Below are positions 27,222 to 39,700 of a stretch of 57,016 nucleotides of DNA, in pieces. The DNA lies in the NCBI GenBank assembly GCA_020850735.1, contig JADZEE010000081.1, positions 1 through 57,016 of the forward strand. Direction: 5' to 3'. Every line of letters begins with the position of its first letter. Position 1 is the stretch's first letter. Origin of the DNA: Gammaproteobacteria bacterium (GTDB lineage: Bacteria > Pseudomonadota > Gammaproteobacteria > JADZEE01). Below the pieces are notes generated by a model that worked only from the letters and a program-made list of their open reading frames with translations, was not told where the DNA came from and ran no database searches. Position numbers and translations under genes: made by a program.

Positions 27222-28670
27222 TCAGCCACGCATGGCCTTGACCCGGTCATAGGCGGCCAGCGCCCGCCTGCGCGCCCAGGCATGCTCGACCATGGGCGCC
27301 GGATAGCTCTCCCCCAGGCGCACACCGGCCGCGGCCAACACGTTTGCAGGGGCGTTCCAGGGCGCGTGCACGTGGGCCGCCGGCAGGTGCGCGAGCGCCG
27401 GCAACCAGCGGCGAACATAAGTGCCGTTCGGATCGAACCTGCGACCCTGGCTGACGGGATTGAAGATGCGGAAATACGGCGCGGCGTCGGCACCGCAGCC
27501 GGCCGTCCATTGCCAGCCGAGGGTGTTGTTCGCGAGATCGGCATCGACCAGAGTGTCCCAGAACCAGCGCGCACCGGCCTGCCACGGCAGCAGCAGATCC
27601 TTGACCAGAAACGACGCCGCGATCATGCGCACGCGGTTGTGCATCCAGCCCGTCACCCACAGTTCGCGCATGCCCGCGTCCACGATTGGATAACCGGTCT
27701 GGCCACGCTGCCAGCGCGCCAGGGCGCCGGCATCCTCGATCCAAGGAAACCCCGCGAACCGCGGTCGCAGCGGCGCATCGGTCGTCGCCGGAAAATGCTG
27801 GAGCAGATGGTGCGCAAACTCGCGCCACCAGATCTGGCGCAGGTACGCCGCGGCCGCGCGCGACTCGCTCATGCGGCCGCGCTGTGCCTGCGCCGCGCGC
27901 ACCCGATGCCAGATGGTCGCCGGGCTCAGCTCGCCGAAGTGCAGATAGGGGGAAAGGCGCGACCCACCCTCCAGATCAGGGCGATCGCGGCCGTCGGCGT
28001 AATCGTCGAGGGCCGTGTCGATAAACTGCGCGAGCCGGTCGATCGCGCCCTGCTCGCCGAACTGCCACGCACGGCGGATCCCGTCCGCCCAGTCCGGTCG
28101 CGGCTCGAGCCCGAACGCGGCGAGCGGCAGCGACGCCGGCCTGCGCGCGGGCGCGCGCAGCTCGACCGGCGCGGGCAGCGGCGCCGGCGGTTCGAGCTCG
28201 CGCGTGCAGTGGCGCCAGAACGGCGTGAATACCTTGAACGGCGTGCCGGCCCTGGTTGCGACTTCGTGCGGTTCGACCAGCAGGCCGGATTTGAAACTGT
28301 CCACGTGCAGACCGCCGGCGCGCAGACGCGGCGCGATCTCGCCGTCACGCGCCATCGCGGCGGGCTCGTAGCGCCGGTTCCAGAACACTGCATCGGCACC
28401 GGTCTGAGTCGCCAGTGCCGCCAGCGCCGGCGCGCTCGGACCGCGCGCGAGAACGAGAGGCGAGCCGCGCGCCGCCAGCGCGGCGCCCAGCCCCGTGAGC
28501 GACTGGTGCAGCCAGTAACGAGCCGCGCTGCCCGGTGCCCAGCCGCCCTCCTCTTCGGGCGCGAAGACGAACACGGGAACCACCGGCCCGCCGCGCGCGA
28601 CCGCCGCGTGCAGGGCCCGGTTGTCGGTCAGCCGCAGATCGTTACGCAACCACACGATCGTGGTCGCCAT
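27222..28670 (-). CDS. phr: Deoxyribodipyrimidine photolyase
   Basis: 482 aa from ATG 28670 (a GTG at 28673 precedes it). N-terminal antenna-binding Rossmann domain (TTIVWLRNDLRLTDNRAL), C-terminal FAD domain with GGSRLSPYLHFGELSP, WWREFAHHLL, GQTGYPIVDAGMREL, TGWMHNRVRM and DADLANNTLGWQWTAG. It repairs UV cyclobutane pyrimidine dimers using light. It is 64 nt upstream of otsB on the same strand but an operon link is unclear. Confidence 0.95.
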   Translation of the reverse strand: MATTIVWLRNDLRLTDNRALHAAVARGGPVVPVFVFAPEEEGGWAPGSAARYWLHQSLTGLGAALAARGSPLVLARGPSAPALAALATQTGADAVFWNRRYEPAAMARDGEIAPRLRAGGLHVDSFKSGLLVEPHEVATRAGTPFKVFTPFWRHCTRELEPPAPLPAPVELRAPARRPASLPLAAFGLEPRPDWADGIRRAWQFGEQGAIDRLAQFIDTALDDYADGRDRPDLEGGSRLSPYLHFGELSPATIWHRVRAAQAQRGRMSESRAAAAYLRQIWWREFAHHLLQHFPATTDAPLRPRFAGFPWIEDAGALARWQRGQTGYPIVDAGMRELWVTGWMHNRVRMIAASFLVKDLLLPWQAGARWFWDTLVDADLANNTLGWQWTAGCGADAAPYFRIFNPVSQGRRFDPNGTYVRRWLPALAHLPAAHVHAPWNAPANVLAAAGVRLGESYPAPMVEHAWARRRALAAYDRVKAMRG

Positions 28671-28768
28671 CACGCTACTCCCCCCGCCCGCGACGGCTGG
28701 CCGCCGCTGCGCGGAAACCTTACCATGTGCGCCGCCGCGCGGCGCGGTTCACCTCCGGAGAACGAGAC

Positions 28769-29299
28769 ATGCAGCGACTGATCCTGTGCGCGCTGATCGC
28801 GCTGACGCCCACGCTGGCCGACGCGCACGGGCCCAGCCGGCAAAAGGTCACCGAGTCGATCCGTGTGACCGCGCCGGCAGCGAAGGTCTGGGCCATCATC
28901 AGGGATTTCTGCGCGATTTCGACCTGGCATCCGGCCATCGTGAAGTGCGAAGGCAGCGATGGCAACGAACCCGGCGCCACCCGCGTGCTCACACTCGGCG
29001 AGGAGAACGGCCCGACCATCACCGAGGAGCTGATGGCCTGGGACGACGCCGGCATGACCTACAAGTACAAAATCACCGACGTCGACGTGAAGGTGCTGCC
29101 GGTGACGACGTACTCGGCTTTCCTGAGCGTGAAGGACGGCGACGGCGGCACGAGCACGGTGGAATGGCGTGGCGGATTCTACCGCGGCTACCCCAACAAC
29201 GATCCGCCGCCCGAGCTGTCCGACGCCGCGGCGGTGACCGCTGTCACCGGCGTCTACACCGCCGGGCTCGCCCGGATCAAGGAACTCGCGGAGCAGTAA
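28769..29299 (+). CDS. Secreted SRPBCC (START-like) protein
   Basis: 176 aa with GGAG at 28757-28760 and a signal peptide (MQRLILCALIALTPTLADA). The rest is an SRPBCC/polyketide-cyclase-like fold: ESIRVTAPAAKVWAIIRDF, WHPAIVKCEGSDG, GATRVLTLG, and a long C-terminal helix. These domains bind hydrophobic ligands. A secreted SRPBCC protein followed by a YVTN beta-propeller is a pairing also seen near methanol/alcohol oxidation genes, but none occur here. Ligand unknown. Confidence 0.8.
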   Translation: MQRLILCALIALTPTLADAHGPSRQKVTESIRVTAPAAKVWAIIRDFCAISTWHPAIVKCEGSDGNEPGATRVLTLGEENGPTITEELMAWDDAGMTYKYKITDVDVKVLPVTTYSAFLSVKDGDGGTSTVEWRGGFYRGYPNNDPPPELSDAAAVTAVTGVYTAGLARIKELAEQ

Positions 29300-29409
29300 G
29301 TGGCGCACGAGCGCCCCGGGACGCGCCGGCCGCGCGCCGCGGTCGGCGGCATCGCGACGGCGCTGCGCACTGCCCGGGCCCGGCGGGCGGCGCTCGACGG
29401 CCCGCGGCG

Positions 29410-30369
29410 GTGACCACACGCCGGATCCGCGGCTACGCCGTGGCCTGGCTGCTCGGCACCTGCGCGCAGGCCCCGGCCGCGCCGTTCGCCTGGATCACCA
29501 ACCAGAGCAGCAGCGACGTCAGCGTCATCGACACGGCCAGCGGTCGCGTCGTGGCGACGCTCGCGGTCGGCAGGGAACCGGCCGGGGTGGCGGCGAGCCG
29601 GGACGGGGCGCGCGTGTACGTGACCAATCCCGGCGACAAGACCGTGTCGGTCATCGACGCGGTGGCGCGGCGTGTCACCGGCCGCATCGAGGTCGGCGGC
29701 GGACCGCTCGGGATCGCCGTCGCGCCCGACGACCGGCGCCTGTACGTGGCCGACTGGTACGCGAGCCAGGTGCTGGTCATCGATACGGACACACTCGCCG
29801 TGCGCACGCGCGTGCAGGTCGGCGCGGCCCCCGCGGGCATTGCGATCGCGCCGGACGGCAGCCGCGCCTACGTCGCCTGCCGCGACGACGACAGCGTCGC
29901 CGTGATCGCGCTGGACACGCTCCGGATCTCCGGCACTGTCGCGGTCGGGGACGCGCCCTTCGGGCTCACCGTGTCCGCGGACGGCAGCCGCGTCTATGTC
30001 GCCAACGTACGCAGCGGCAACGTCAGCGTGATCGACACCGCCACGCTGGCCGTCGTCGGCACGGTGGCGGTCGGCGAGTACCCGTACGGCGTCGCCGTGG
30101 ACGCCGGTCGCCGGCGCGCCTTCGTGACCAACCAGCACGACGACAGCGTGAGTGTTTTCGACACGAACCGGCTCGAGCCCGTCGCCGACATCGCCGTGGG
30201 CGAATTCCCCGAGGGCATCGCCTTGCATCCGGACGGACGGCATGTCTACGTCGCCAACTGGTTCAGCAACGAGGTCGTCGTCATCGACGCCGACACCCTG
30301 GCCGTCACCCGGCGCATCGGCACGGGCGACGGCAGCCGCGCGTTCGGCGAGTTCATCGCGCCGCGCTGA
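29410..30369 (+). CDS. YVTN-family beta-propeller repeat protein
   Basis: 319 aa from GTG 29410; a signal peptide (about 1-23, GYAVAWLLGTCAQAPAA) precedes seven repeats of about 42 residues of type VxVIDTxTxxVxxTVxVGxxPxGIAVxPDGxRxYVAN. The seven blades would close one periplasmic beta-propeller. Such proteins act as scaffolds or accessory factors; the exact role is unknown. The start is inferred, since the open frame continues upstream without a better signal sequence. Its end nearly meets the convergent SDR gene. Confidence 0.8.
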   Translation: MTTRRIRGYAVAWLLGTCAQAPAAPFAWITNQSSSDVSVIDTASGRVVATLAVGREPAGVAASRDGARVYVTNPGDKTVSVIDAVARRVTGRIEVGGGPLGIAVAPDDRRLYVADWYASQVLVIDTDTLAVRTRVQVGAAPAGIAIAPDGSRAYVACRDDDSVAVIALDTLRISGTVAVGDAPFGLTVSADGSRVYVANVRSGNVSVIDTATLAVVGTVAVGEYPYGVAVDAGRRRAFVTNQHDDSVSVFDTNRLEPVADIAVGEFPEGIALHPDGRHVYVANWFSNEVVVIDADTLAVTRRIGTGDGSRAFGEFIAPR

Positions 30370-30373
30370 TCGC

Positions 30374-31249
30374 TCAGGATCCGGCCAACGCGAGCGCCAG
30401 TCCCCTGCGGTAGTCCGCCGCCTGCGGACGCCAGCCGGTGCGCGCCCGGGTGGGCCCGTTGTCGCAGCGGCGCGATAGTCGTTCACCGACCGCGCCGGCG
30501 AACTCCAGCTGCGTACCGAGCAGGCTGGCGAGGTGCCCGTAGTAGTCGCGCCGGCGTACCGGCTGGTCGTCGCAGCCCAGTTCGATGTCGGCGGGCGTGC
30601 GATGCATGCAGTCGAGCAGGCGTGCCGCATCGTCCACGTACACCAGGTTGAGCCAGCCGTCCGGGTCGCCGCCGACCGGCATGCCTGCCTGCAGGCCTGC
30701 CCGGCCGATGACCCGACCCGGGCCATACAACCCGGCGAGGCGCACGACCCGCGCCGCCGGCATGAGCGACAGCCACGCGGCTTCCATCTCGACGAGACGC
30801 CGGCCGCGCTCGTCGTCCGGACAGGCCGGCGTGTCGGCGCTCACCGTCGCGCCGCCCCGATCGCCGTACACGGCCGTGGACGAGGCCAGTACCGCGCTCG
30901 CGACGTTCTCCCCGCGCAGGCGGGTCATCGCGCGCTGCAGCGCGGCGAGCGGATCGGCGGTGCCGGCGCCGCGCAGTCCCGGCGGTACCAGATAAACGAT
31001 CCGCAGCGCCGTTCCACCGATCGACCCGCCGAACGGGTCGACGCCGGTGCCGGCATCGAGATCCCAGTGCACCGTTTCTATGCCGGCGCTGGCGAGCGCC
31101 CCGGCCCGTTGCGCGCTGCGGGTGCTCGCCAGCACGCGCTCGCCACGCGCGTGCACGATCCGCGCGAGCGCGCCGCCGAGGTAACCACAGCCGATGATGA
31201 GCACCGTCACCGGCGACGCCGCGGCGTTCGATTGCCTGTCCGTCATCAT
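30374..31249 (-). CDS. NAD(P)-dependent epimerase/SDR, YeeZ-like
   Basis: 291 aa. Rossmann nucleotide motif GCGYLGGALARIV near residues 20-32, then SSTAVYGDRGGATV and the YVDDAARLL segment, as in the extended/atypical SDRs related to E. coli YeeZ. A second ATG lies one codon downstream of the chosen start. The classical YxxxK is not evident, consistent with this atypical group. Substrate unknown. Confidence 0.78.
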   Translation of the reverse strand: MMTDRQSNAAASPVTVLIIGCGYLGGALARIVHARGERVLASTRSAQRAGALASAGIETVHWDLDAGTGVDPFGGSIGGTALRIVYLVPPGLRGAGTADPLAALQRAMTRLRGENVASAVLASSTAVYGDRGGATVSADTPACPDDERGRRLVEMEAAWLSLMPAARVVRLAGLYGPGRVIGRAGLQAGMPVGGDPDGWLNLVYVDDAARLLDCMHRTPADIELGCDDQPVRRRDYYGHLASLLGTQLEFAGAVGERLSRRCDNGPTRARTGWRPQAADYRRGLALALAGS

Positions 31250-31443
31250 TTATGCTTCAATCCGAAACGCCATTGTATGGATCCTGCGGCGGCCGCTACC
31301 CGTTCGGGGATATGCAGCCTGCCGGCACGTTTACGACGATCGTCCCGCGCCGCAGCTCGCGGCCTTCACCGGCGACCGAACGATTGCGGGCCGATGCTCG
31401 GCACGGGATCGTGTTTGCTCTCACGACCAGGAATCGAACAGCC

Positions 31444-31836
31444 ATGAACATTTACGTCGGCAACCTGCCCTACAGCGTGCGCGAGGCCGAACTGCGCACC
31501 GCTTTCGAGAAATTCGGCACCGTACAGGAAGCGGAAGTCATCATCGACCGGCGCAGCAACCGCTCGCGCGGCTACGGATTCATCCGCATGGACGATCCCG
31601 GCGAAGCGCGCGCCGCCATCAAGGCTCTGGACGGATCGGAGTTCAAGGGCCGCCAATTGCGCGTGGACGAATCGCGCCCGAAAGCGGGCGGCAGCGAGCG
31701 TGGCGGCGATCGCGGCGACAGTCGCGGCGACCAGCGCCCGGCGCGCAGCACGGCCAGCACGGCAACGACCGCCCGGCGCCCGCAGCACGCCCCCGGCGGC
31801 GTGTTCGGGTTCTTCAAGCGCCTGTTCGGACGCTGA
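31444..31836 (+). CDS. RRM-type RNA-binding protein
   Basis: 130 aa. A single RNA recognition motif covers residues 1-80 with RNP2 IYVGNL (3-8) and RNP1 RGYGFIRM; then a glycine/arginine-rich, disordered tail (GGSERGGDRGDSRGDQR) and a short hydrophobic end GGVFGFFKRLFG. Similar bacterial RRM proteins are cold- or stress-responsive RNA chaperones. The upstream 195 nt (31250-31443) hold no gene and may be promoter and 5' UTR shared with the divergent SDR gene. Confidence 0.9.
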   Translation: MNIYVGNLPYSVREAELRTAFEKFGTVQEAEVIIDRRSNRSRGYGFIRMDDPGEARAAIKALDGSEFKGRQLRVDESRPKAGGSERGGDRGDSRGDQRPARSTASTATTARRPQHAPGGVFGFFKRLFGR

Positions 31837-31854
31837 CAGCCGCGCCGGCAGGCT

Positions 31855-32871
31855 TCAGCCCTGCTGGAGCAGATTGCGCAGGTCGATCACCGCGGCATTG
31901 GCGCGCGAAATGTAGGACGCCATCACCAGCGAGTGGTTGGCGAGCAGGCCGAAACCGCTGCCGTTCAGGATCATCGGGCTCCAGACCGTGTCCTGCGTCG
32001 CTTCCAGCTCACGGATGATCTGGCGCAGGCTCACCAGCGCGTTCTTTTTTTCCAGCACGGAACGGCAGTCGATCTCGATGGCGCGCAGGAAATGGATCAG
32101 CGCCCAGGTCGCACCGCGTGATTCATAGAAAACGTCATCGATCTGCAGCCAGGGCGTCTTGACCATGGCCTCGCGCGGCTTGCGCGTGGACTGTGAAGCG
32201 TCGGTCTCGCCGGACAGATCGGTGTTCACCCGCACCTGCCCGACCGAGGCGCTGAGGCGCTGCGACAGGCTGCCCAGACGCTTCTCGACGACCGCCAGCC
32301 AGTCGCTGAGATTGTCCGCGCGCGCGTAGAACTGTGCGTCCTGCTCGTTCTCGTCGGTGAGCCGCATGAGGTAGTTGTCGAGCGCGGCGATGCCCTTGCG
32401 GTACTCGCCCTCGGTGGCCGGCAACACCCAGGATTCACTGTCGAAGTTGAGCTGAGGCTCGGCCACGGTCAGGTCCGGATCCTCGGTCGACTGCGTCTGC
32501 GAGCGGCTGAAGTCGTTGCGCAGCGCCTTGGCGAGATCACGCACCTGCACCAGCACGCCGTACTCCCAGTTGGGGACGTTGTCCATCAGCACGCCCGGCG
32601 GAAAAATGTCGTTGGACAGGTAGCCGCCGCGCTTGTCGAGCAGCATGCCGGCGACGGTCTCGAGCGTCGCGACGGTGACGTAACCGGTGGTCTTCGCCCG
32701 CGGCGCATGTCCGGCGCGCGCGTCGGCCACCTGCACCACGTCGAACAGCTCTGGTTCGTAGTCCCACCAGAACATCAGCGCGCCGATGAGCAACGCATAC
32801 AGCACCGCCACCGTGGCGACGGCACGTCCCAGCCGGCCGTGGCCGGCGGCAGGGTGGTAGGGATCGGACAT
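31855..32871 (-). CDS. DUF2333 inner-membrane protein
   Basis: 338 aa. One N-terminal membrane helix (about 17-37, VATVAVLYALLIGALMFWW) and a long soluble, mostly helical periplasmic part with the family segments TVATLETVAGMLLDKRGGYLSND, NWEYGVLVQVRDLAKALRNDFSRSQ, and ATWALIHFLRAIEIDC. DUF2333 is common in gammaproteobacteria and has no known function. It is convergent with the RRM gene (18-nt gap). Confidence 0.87.
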   Translation of the reverse strand: MSDPYHPAAGHGRLGRAVATVAVLYALLIGALMFWWDYEPELFDVVQVADARAGHAPRAKTTGYVTVATLETVAGMLLDKRGGYLSNDIFPPGVLMDNVPNWEYGVLVQVRDLAKALRNDFSRSQTQSTEDPDLTVAEPQLNFDSESWVLPATEGEYRKGIAALDNYLMRLTDENEQDAQFYARADNLSDWLAVVEKRLGSLSQRLSASVGQVRVNTDLSGETDASQSTRKPREAMVKTPWLQIDDVFYESRGATWALIHFLRAIEIDCRSVLEKKNALVSLRQIIRELEATQDTVWSPMILNGSGFGLLANHSLVMASYISRANAAVIDLRNLLQQG

Positions 32872-32987
32872 CGGCTGATCGGCTCGCGGCGGCTCCGGGG
32901 AATCCAGCGGTCATCCTACACCATCGCCCCACCCGGTACGGGCGCGGCGGCGAGTCGCGCGGGCCGATCCGTTCCGCCGGCGCCGCG

Positions 32988-34577
32988 CTACAGGCTGATC
33001 TGGCCCACCTTGCCCACCGCCGGCAGGGCGGCGATACGTGCGAGCACGGGTTCCGGCAGCGGCCTGGAGATCTCGAGCACAGCCACCGCCTTGTCGCTGC
33101 CGGGGACCATGCCGAGTTGCATGCGCGAGATGTTGACCTTCTCGTCGCCGAGTATGCCGCCGAGCGCGCCGATGACCCCGGGCTGGTCGGCATGCCGGGT
33201 GAGCAGCAGGTTGCCTTCCAGGAACGCCTCGATCTCGTAGTCGTTGATGCGTACGAGACGCGGGTGGCGCTCGTCGAACAGCGTGCCCGCGAGCGATACC
33301 TGCTCGCCGTTGGCCCGCGCGCTGAGCTTGATCAGCGTGACGTAACCGTGCGTTTCCTCGGTGCGCGACTCGGTGATGCCGATCCCCTGGCGGCGTGCCA
33401 CGTGCAGGGCATTGACCCGATTGACCGGCGAGGACAACCGCGTGCCGAGCAGCCCCACCATCGCCTCGGCGACCAGGGGGTGGGAATCGAGCTCGGCGGC
33501 ACGCCCGTGCAGGGACAGCTCGACGTGCTCAATCGGCTGGGGCAGCATCAGATCGAGCAGGCGGCCGAGGCGATGGGCGAGCTCCTGGTAGGGGCGCAGC
33601 CGGCGCAGGGTTTCGGAGGAAATGGGCGGCAGGTTGACCGCGTTGATCGGTTCGCCGGTACGCAGGTAGGTCACGACCTGCTTCGCGATCTCCACACCGA
33701 CCGCCACCTGCGCCTCGGCCGTGGACGCGCCGATGTGGGGCGTGAACACGACGTTCGCCAAGCCGAGCAGCGGTGAGCCCTTCGGCGGCTCGACCTCGAA
33801 CACGTCGAGCGCGGCACCGGCGATGCGGCCGGCCGCGAGCGCGTCGTACAGCGCCTGCTCGTTGACGATGCCGCCCCGCGCACAGTTGATGATGCGCGCG
33901 TCCGGTTTCATGGTTTCGAGCTGGGCGGCGTCGATGAGGTTGCGGGTCTTGTCGTTCAGCGGGCAGTGTATGGTCACGTAGTCGGCCTGGGTGAGCAGCG
34001 CGTCGAGCTCGATGGCTTCGACCCCGTCATTGACGAACATCTCGCGGGTGACGAACGGATCGTAGGCGACCACGCGCATCTTCAGGCCCTGGCAGCGGAC
34101 GGCGACGATGCGTCCGATGGTGCCGTAACCGACGATGCCGACGGTCTTGCCGGAGACCTCCGCGCCGACGAACGCCGAGCGCTTCCATTCGCCCGCGCGC
34201 ACCGAGGCGTCGGCACGCTGCAGGTGCCGGGACAGCGAGAGCAGGTGGGCGACGGCCAGCTCGGCGGTCGTCGTCGCGTTCGCATCCGGCGTGTTCATCA
34301 CCACGACGCCATGATCGGTCGCCGCCTCGGTGTCGATGTTGTCGACGCCGATGCCGGCCCGGCCGATGACACGCAGGCTCCCGCCCGCCGCGATGATGCC
34401 GGCAGTCACCTTCACGGCGCTGCGCACGATCAGCGCTTGCACATCCGTCATGCGTGCCGCGACGGCGGCGGCATCGAGCCCCGGCGCGAAATCGACCTCG
34501 ATGTCCGGCTGCGCGCGCAGATACTGCACGCCCTCGTCGGCGATGCTGTCCGCAACGAATACCTTCTTCCTGCTCAT
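32988..34577 (-). CDS. serA: D-3-phosphoglycerate dehydrogenase (long form)
   Basis: 529 aa, the long SerA type with an intervening domain and C-terminal ACT domain (about 455-529, RHADQPGVIGALGGILGDEKVNIS). NAD-binding GIVGYGTIGRIVA is at 147-159. Catalytic Arg234 (NCARGGIVNE), Glu263 (DVFEVEPP) and His281 (TPHIGAST) are present. It starts serine synthesis from 3-phosphoglycerate; the ACT domain suggests serine feedback. It lies downstream of serC, separated by a 150-bp palindromic element. Confidence 0.96.
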   Translation of the reverse strand: MSRKKVFVADSIADEGVQYLRAQPDIEVDFAPGLDAAAVAARMTDVQALIVRSAVKVTAGIIAAGGSLRVIGRAGIGVDNIDTEAATDHGVVVMNTPDANATTTAELAVAHLLSLSRHLQRADASVRAGEWKRSAFVGAEVSGKTVGIVGYGTIGRIVAVRCQGLKMRVVAYDPFVTREMFVNDGVEAIELDALLTQADYVTIHCPLNDKTRNLIDAAQLETMKPDARIINCARGGIVNEQALYDALAAGRIAGAALDVFEVEPPKGSPLLGLANVVFTPHIGASTAEAQVAVGVEIAKQVVTYLRTGEPINAVNLPPISSETLRRLRPYQELAHRLGRLLDLMLPQPIEHVELSLHGRAAELDSHPLVAEAMVGLLGTRLSSPVNRVNALHVARRQGIGITESRTEETHGYVTLIKLSARANGEQVSLAGTLFDERHPRLVRINDYEIEAFLEGNLLLTRHADQPGVIGALGGILGDEKVNISRMQLGMVPGSDKAVAVLEISRPLPEPVLARIAALPAVGKVGQISL

Positions 34578-34611
34578 GGCAACTCAACCCTCCACGCAAA
34601 ACTCCAAAAAA

Positions 34612-34761
34612 AAAACCGGGGTCAGAGTCGAATTTCCACGCCCGATCGCACGACGGGGATCGGCACCGAACCGCACGCCGGATCAGCCCGGCGGTCCCGT
34701 GCAAGGGCCTGTCCGACATCGGTTTCTGCGATTTCGAAATTCGACTCTGACCCCGGTTTTC
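34612..34761. repeat. Palindromic element, copy A (serC-serA junction)
   Basis: A 25-bp perfect inverted repeat (34612-34636 and 34736-34760) with arm core CCGGGGTCAGAGTCGAATTT flanks about 100 nt. Its end touches the serC stop codon TGA (34760-34762), and it separates serC from serA. The same arms bound copies B (43266-43360) and C (44390-44480). The arms resemble terminal repeats I associate with small IS200/REP-type transposase elements, but no transposase is present; this is an unverified recollection. Confidence 0.85.
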
Positions 34762-35908
34762 AGGCGGAGGACGCTGCGGTCCAGGCCCAGTCGAGCCAGG
34801 GCAGCAGCGCCTGGATGTCGGCGGTGTCGACGGTGGCGCCGCACCACAGGCGCAGTCCCGGCGGCGCATCGCGATAGGCGCCGATGTCGAAAGCGACCCG
34901 CTCGGCGTCGAGCAGGGCCGCCATACGCTTGGTGATCGCCGACTGCTGATCGACCGGCAACGCGCTAAAACGCGGCTCGGTGACGATGAGGCATACGGAG
35001 GTGTTCGAGCGTGTCGCCGGCGCGCGGGCGAGAAAATCCACCCACGGCGTGCGTTGCACCCAGGCCTCGACGGCCGCGAGGTTGGCGTTCGAGCGCGCGA
35101 TCAGCGCCGGCAGGCCGCCGAGCGATTCCGCCCACTTCAAGGCATCGAGATAATCCTCGACACACAGCATCGATGGCGTGTTGATGGTCTCCCCGGCGAA
35201 GATGCCGGCGATGAGCTTACCGCCCTTGGTGAGACGGAAGATTTTCGGCAACGGCCACGCGGGCTCGTAACTCTGCAAGCGCTCGACGGCGCGCGGCGAG
35301 ACGATGAGCATGCCGTGCGCGGCTTCGCTCCCGAGCACTTTCTGCCACGAGTAGGTGACGACGTCGAGCTTGTCCCAGGGCAGATCCATGGCGAAGACCG
35401 CCGAGGTCGCGTCGCAGATCGTCAGCCCGGCCCGGCCGGCGGCGATCCAGTCGCCGTCGGGCACCTTCACCCCCGAGGTGGTACCGTTCCACAGAAACAC
35501 GACGTCGCGATCGCAATCGACCGCCCCGAGATCGGGCAGTTGCCCGTACCCGGCTTCGAACACGCGCACATCGGGCAGCTCGAGCTGCTTGACCACGTCC
35601 GTGACCCAGCCGGCGCCGAAGCTTTCCCAGGACAGGACGTCGACGCCGCGGGCGCCGAGCAGCGACCACAGCGCCATCTCGACGGCCCCGGTATCCGACG
35701 CCGGCACGATGCCGATCAGGTAGTCGTCCGGCACGCCGAGCAACTTCCGGGTGCGGGCGATGGCGTCGCCCAGACGTGCTTTGCCTTCCTTCGCCCGATG
35801 CGAGCGGCCGACCAGCGCGCCGTCGAGCGCCGCCAGGGACCAGCCGGGACGTTTGGCACAGGGGCCGGAAGAAAAAAACGGCCGCGCGGGCCGTTGAACG
35901 GGCTTCAT
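34760..35908 (-). CDS. serC: Phosphoserine aminotransferase, Methanosarcina/alpha-type
   Basis: 382 aa. It begins with [19 protein letters not shown] and contains [37 protein letters not shown] and the PLP lysine Lys190 in [15 protein letters not shown]. This is the SerC subfamily best known from Alphaproteobacteria and Methanosarcina rather than the E. coli SerC type. It transaminates 3-phosphohydroxypyruvate to phosphoserine. It has its own promoter and a leader shared with the gcvT operon. Its stop codon abuts palindromic element A. Confidence 0.93.
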   Translation of the reverse strand: MKPVQRPARPFFSSGPCAKRPGWSLAALDGALVGRSHRAKEGKARLGDAIARTRKLLGVPDDYLIGIVPASDTGAVEMALWSLLGARGVDVLSWESFGAGWVTDVVKQLELPDVRVFEAGYGQLPDLGAVDCDRDVVFLWNGTTSGVKVPDGDWIAAGRAGLTICDATSAVFAMDLPWDKLDVVTYSWQKVLGSEAAHGMLIVSPRAVERLQSYEPAWPLPKIFRLTKGGKLIAGIFAGETINTPSMLCVEDYLDALKWAESLGGLPALIARSNANLAAVEAWVQRTPWVDFLARAPATRSNTSVCLIVTEPRFSALPVDQQSAITKRMAALLDAERVAFDIGAYRDAPPGLRLWCGATVDTADIQALLPWLDWAWTAASSA

Positions 35909-35937
35909 AATCAGGGCATCTCCATCAATTCATGAAG
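35909..35937 (-). promoter_or_regulatory. serC leader element shared with the gcvT operon
   Basis: The 29 nt directly before the serC ATG read, in transcript sense, CTTCATGAATTGATGGAG then ATGCCCTGATT. The same sequence with one substitution and one deletion precedes the gcvT operon (41316-41343). CTTCAT can pair with ATGGAG (one G-U), which would mask the Shine-Dalgarno GGAG. Rfam has a serC leader motif in Alphaproteobacteria; whether this belongs to it needs a covariance search. Confidence 0.6.
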
Positions 35938-35965
35938 CGTGCGCGGATCAACGTGTCGGGCGGCA

Positions 35966-35993
35966 ATTCTAGTGCGGCGCAGCAATAAGTCAA
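35966..35993 (-). promoter_or_regulatory. serC promoter
   Basis: On the minus strand, TTGACT (35993-35988), 16-nt spacer, TAGAAT (35971-35966). Predicted transcript start near 35959 gives a leader of about 50 nt. Confidence 0.7.
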
Positions 35994-36012
35994 TCGGCGC
36001 CGCAATGCCGCC

Positions 36013-36555
36013 TCAACGCCCGCTTGGCCGCGCGCTCGTGAGCTCGTGCAGGGTGATTTCGACCATCAGCTCGTTGGCGATCGATTCGAACCGTCCGATC
36101 AGCTCATCGACGTCCAGCTCGTGCGGCGCCGACAGCAGCGCGCGCGCGTGGAACAGCATCTCTCCCGACCACGGTGCGCTCTCGCAGCGGGTATCCAGCT
36201 CCTCGATGCTGATCCCCGAGCCGACCAGGGTTTCGGCCACCTCCTGCACGATGCCCGGCCGGTCCTGGCCGGTCAGCTCCAGGCGGATGGTGCGCTTGGG
36301 CGCGATCGCGGCGGCCGCGACGGTGTCGACGCTCACGCGCAGACCCTTGGCGCGCAGGTCGCCGAGATCGTGCTCGAGCGCGACGACGTTCTCGAACGGC
36401 ACGCTGACCATCAGGATGCCAGTGAACTGGTTGCCGAGGCAGGCCATGCGGCTCTCCATCCAGTTCGCGCCGTGTCCGGCCAGCGCGCGCGCGAGCGCCT
36501 CGACGAGGCCGGGCCGGTCGGGGCCCATGATGGTGAGGATCAGCGTCGACGGCAT
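36013..36555 (-). CDS. gcvR: GcvR-like double ACT-domain regulator
   Basis: 180 aa built of two ACT domains: about 1-80 (STLILTIMGPDRPGLVEALARALAGHGANWMESRMA) and about 88-172 (RTIRLELTGQDRPGIVQEVAETLVGSGISIEEL). GcvR in E. coli binds glycine and interacts with GcvA to repress the glycine cleavage operon. Its place between serC and gcvP fits that role. No GcvA-type LysR gene is in the window. The 231 nt between it and gcvP (36556-36786) show no gene. Confidence 0.85.
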   Translation of the reverse strand: MPSTLILTIMGPDRPGLVEALARALAGHGANWMESRMACLGNQFTGILMVSVPFENVVALEHDLGDLRAKGLRVSVDTVAAAAIAPKRTIRLELTGQDRPGIVQEVAETLVGSGISIEELDTRCESAPWSGEMLFHARALLSAPHELDVDELIGRFESIANELMVEITLHELTSARPSGR

Positions 36556-36786
36556 GGCGGTTCTCCAGTTGACTCGTGCCCGGATCCTGAGCCTGGCGCA
36601 GTGGCTGCCGCCACCCGTCGCCGCCCGGCGGCGTCGCGTCGCCGCGGTCCGGAAACGGACGTGGTCACGGCCCGGATCCGCCGACCGCTCGGCTCCCGTT
36701 CACCGCTGCGCGCGCGGACCGCGCATTCCTTTGCGACGATCTCGCCGCGCCGTGATCGCGACGGATCCCTCATCCGTGCGGGCGGG

Positions 36787-39675
<2,889 letters not shown>

Positions 39676-39700
39676 GCCCGCGCTCACGGGCGCTGCGCCG

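Noticed and set aside
27425..27450. tRNA-like T-loop text (GATCGAACCTGCGACC)
   Set aside because: It lies inside the conserved FAD domain of photolyase and no cloverleaf can be formed around it.
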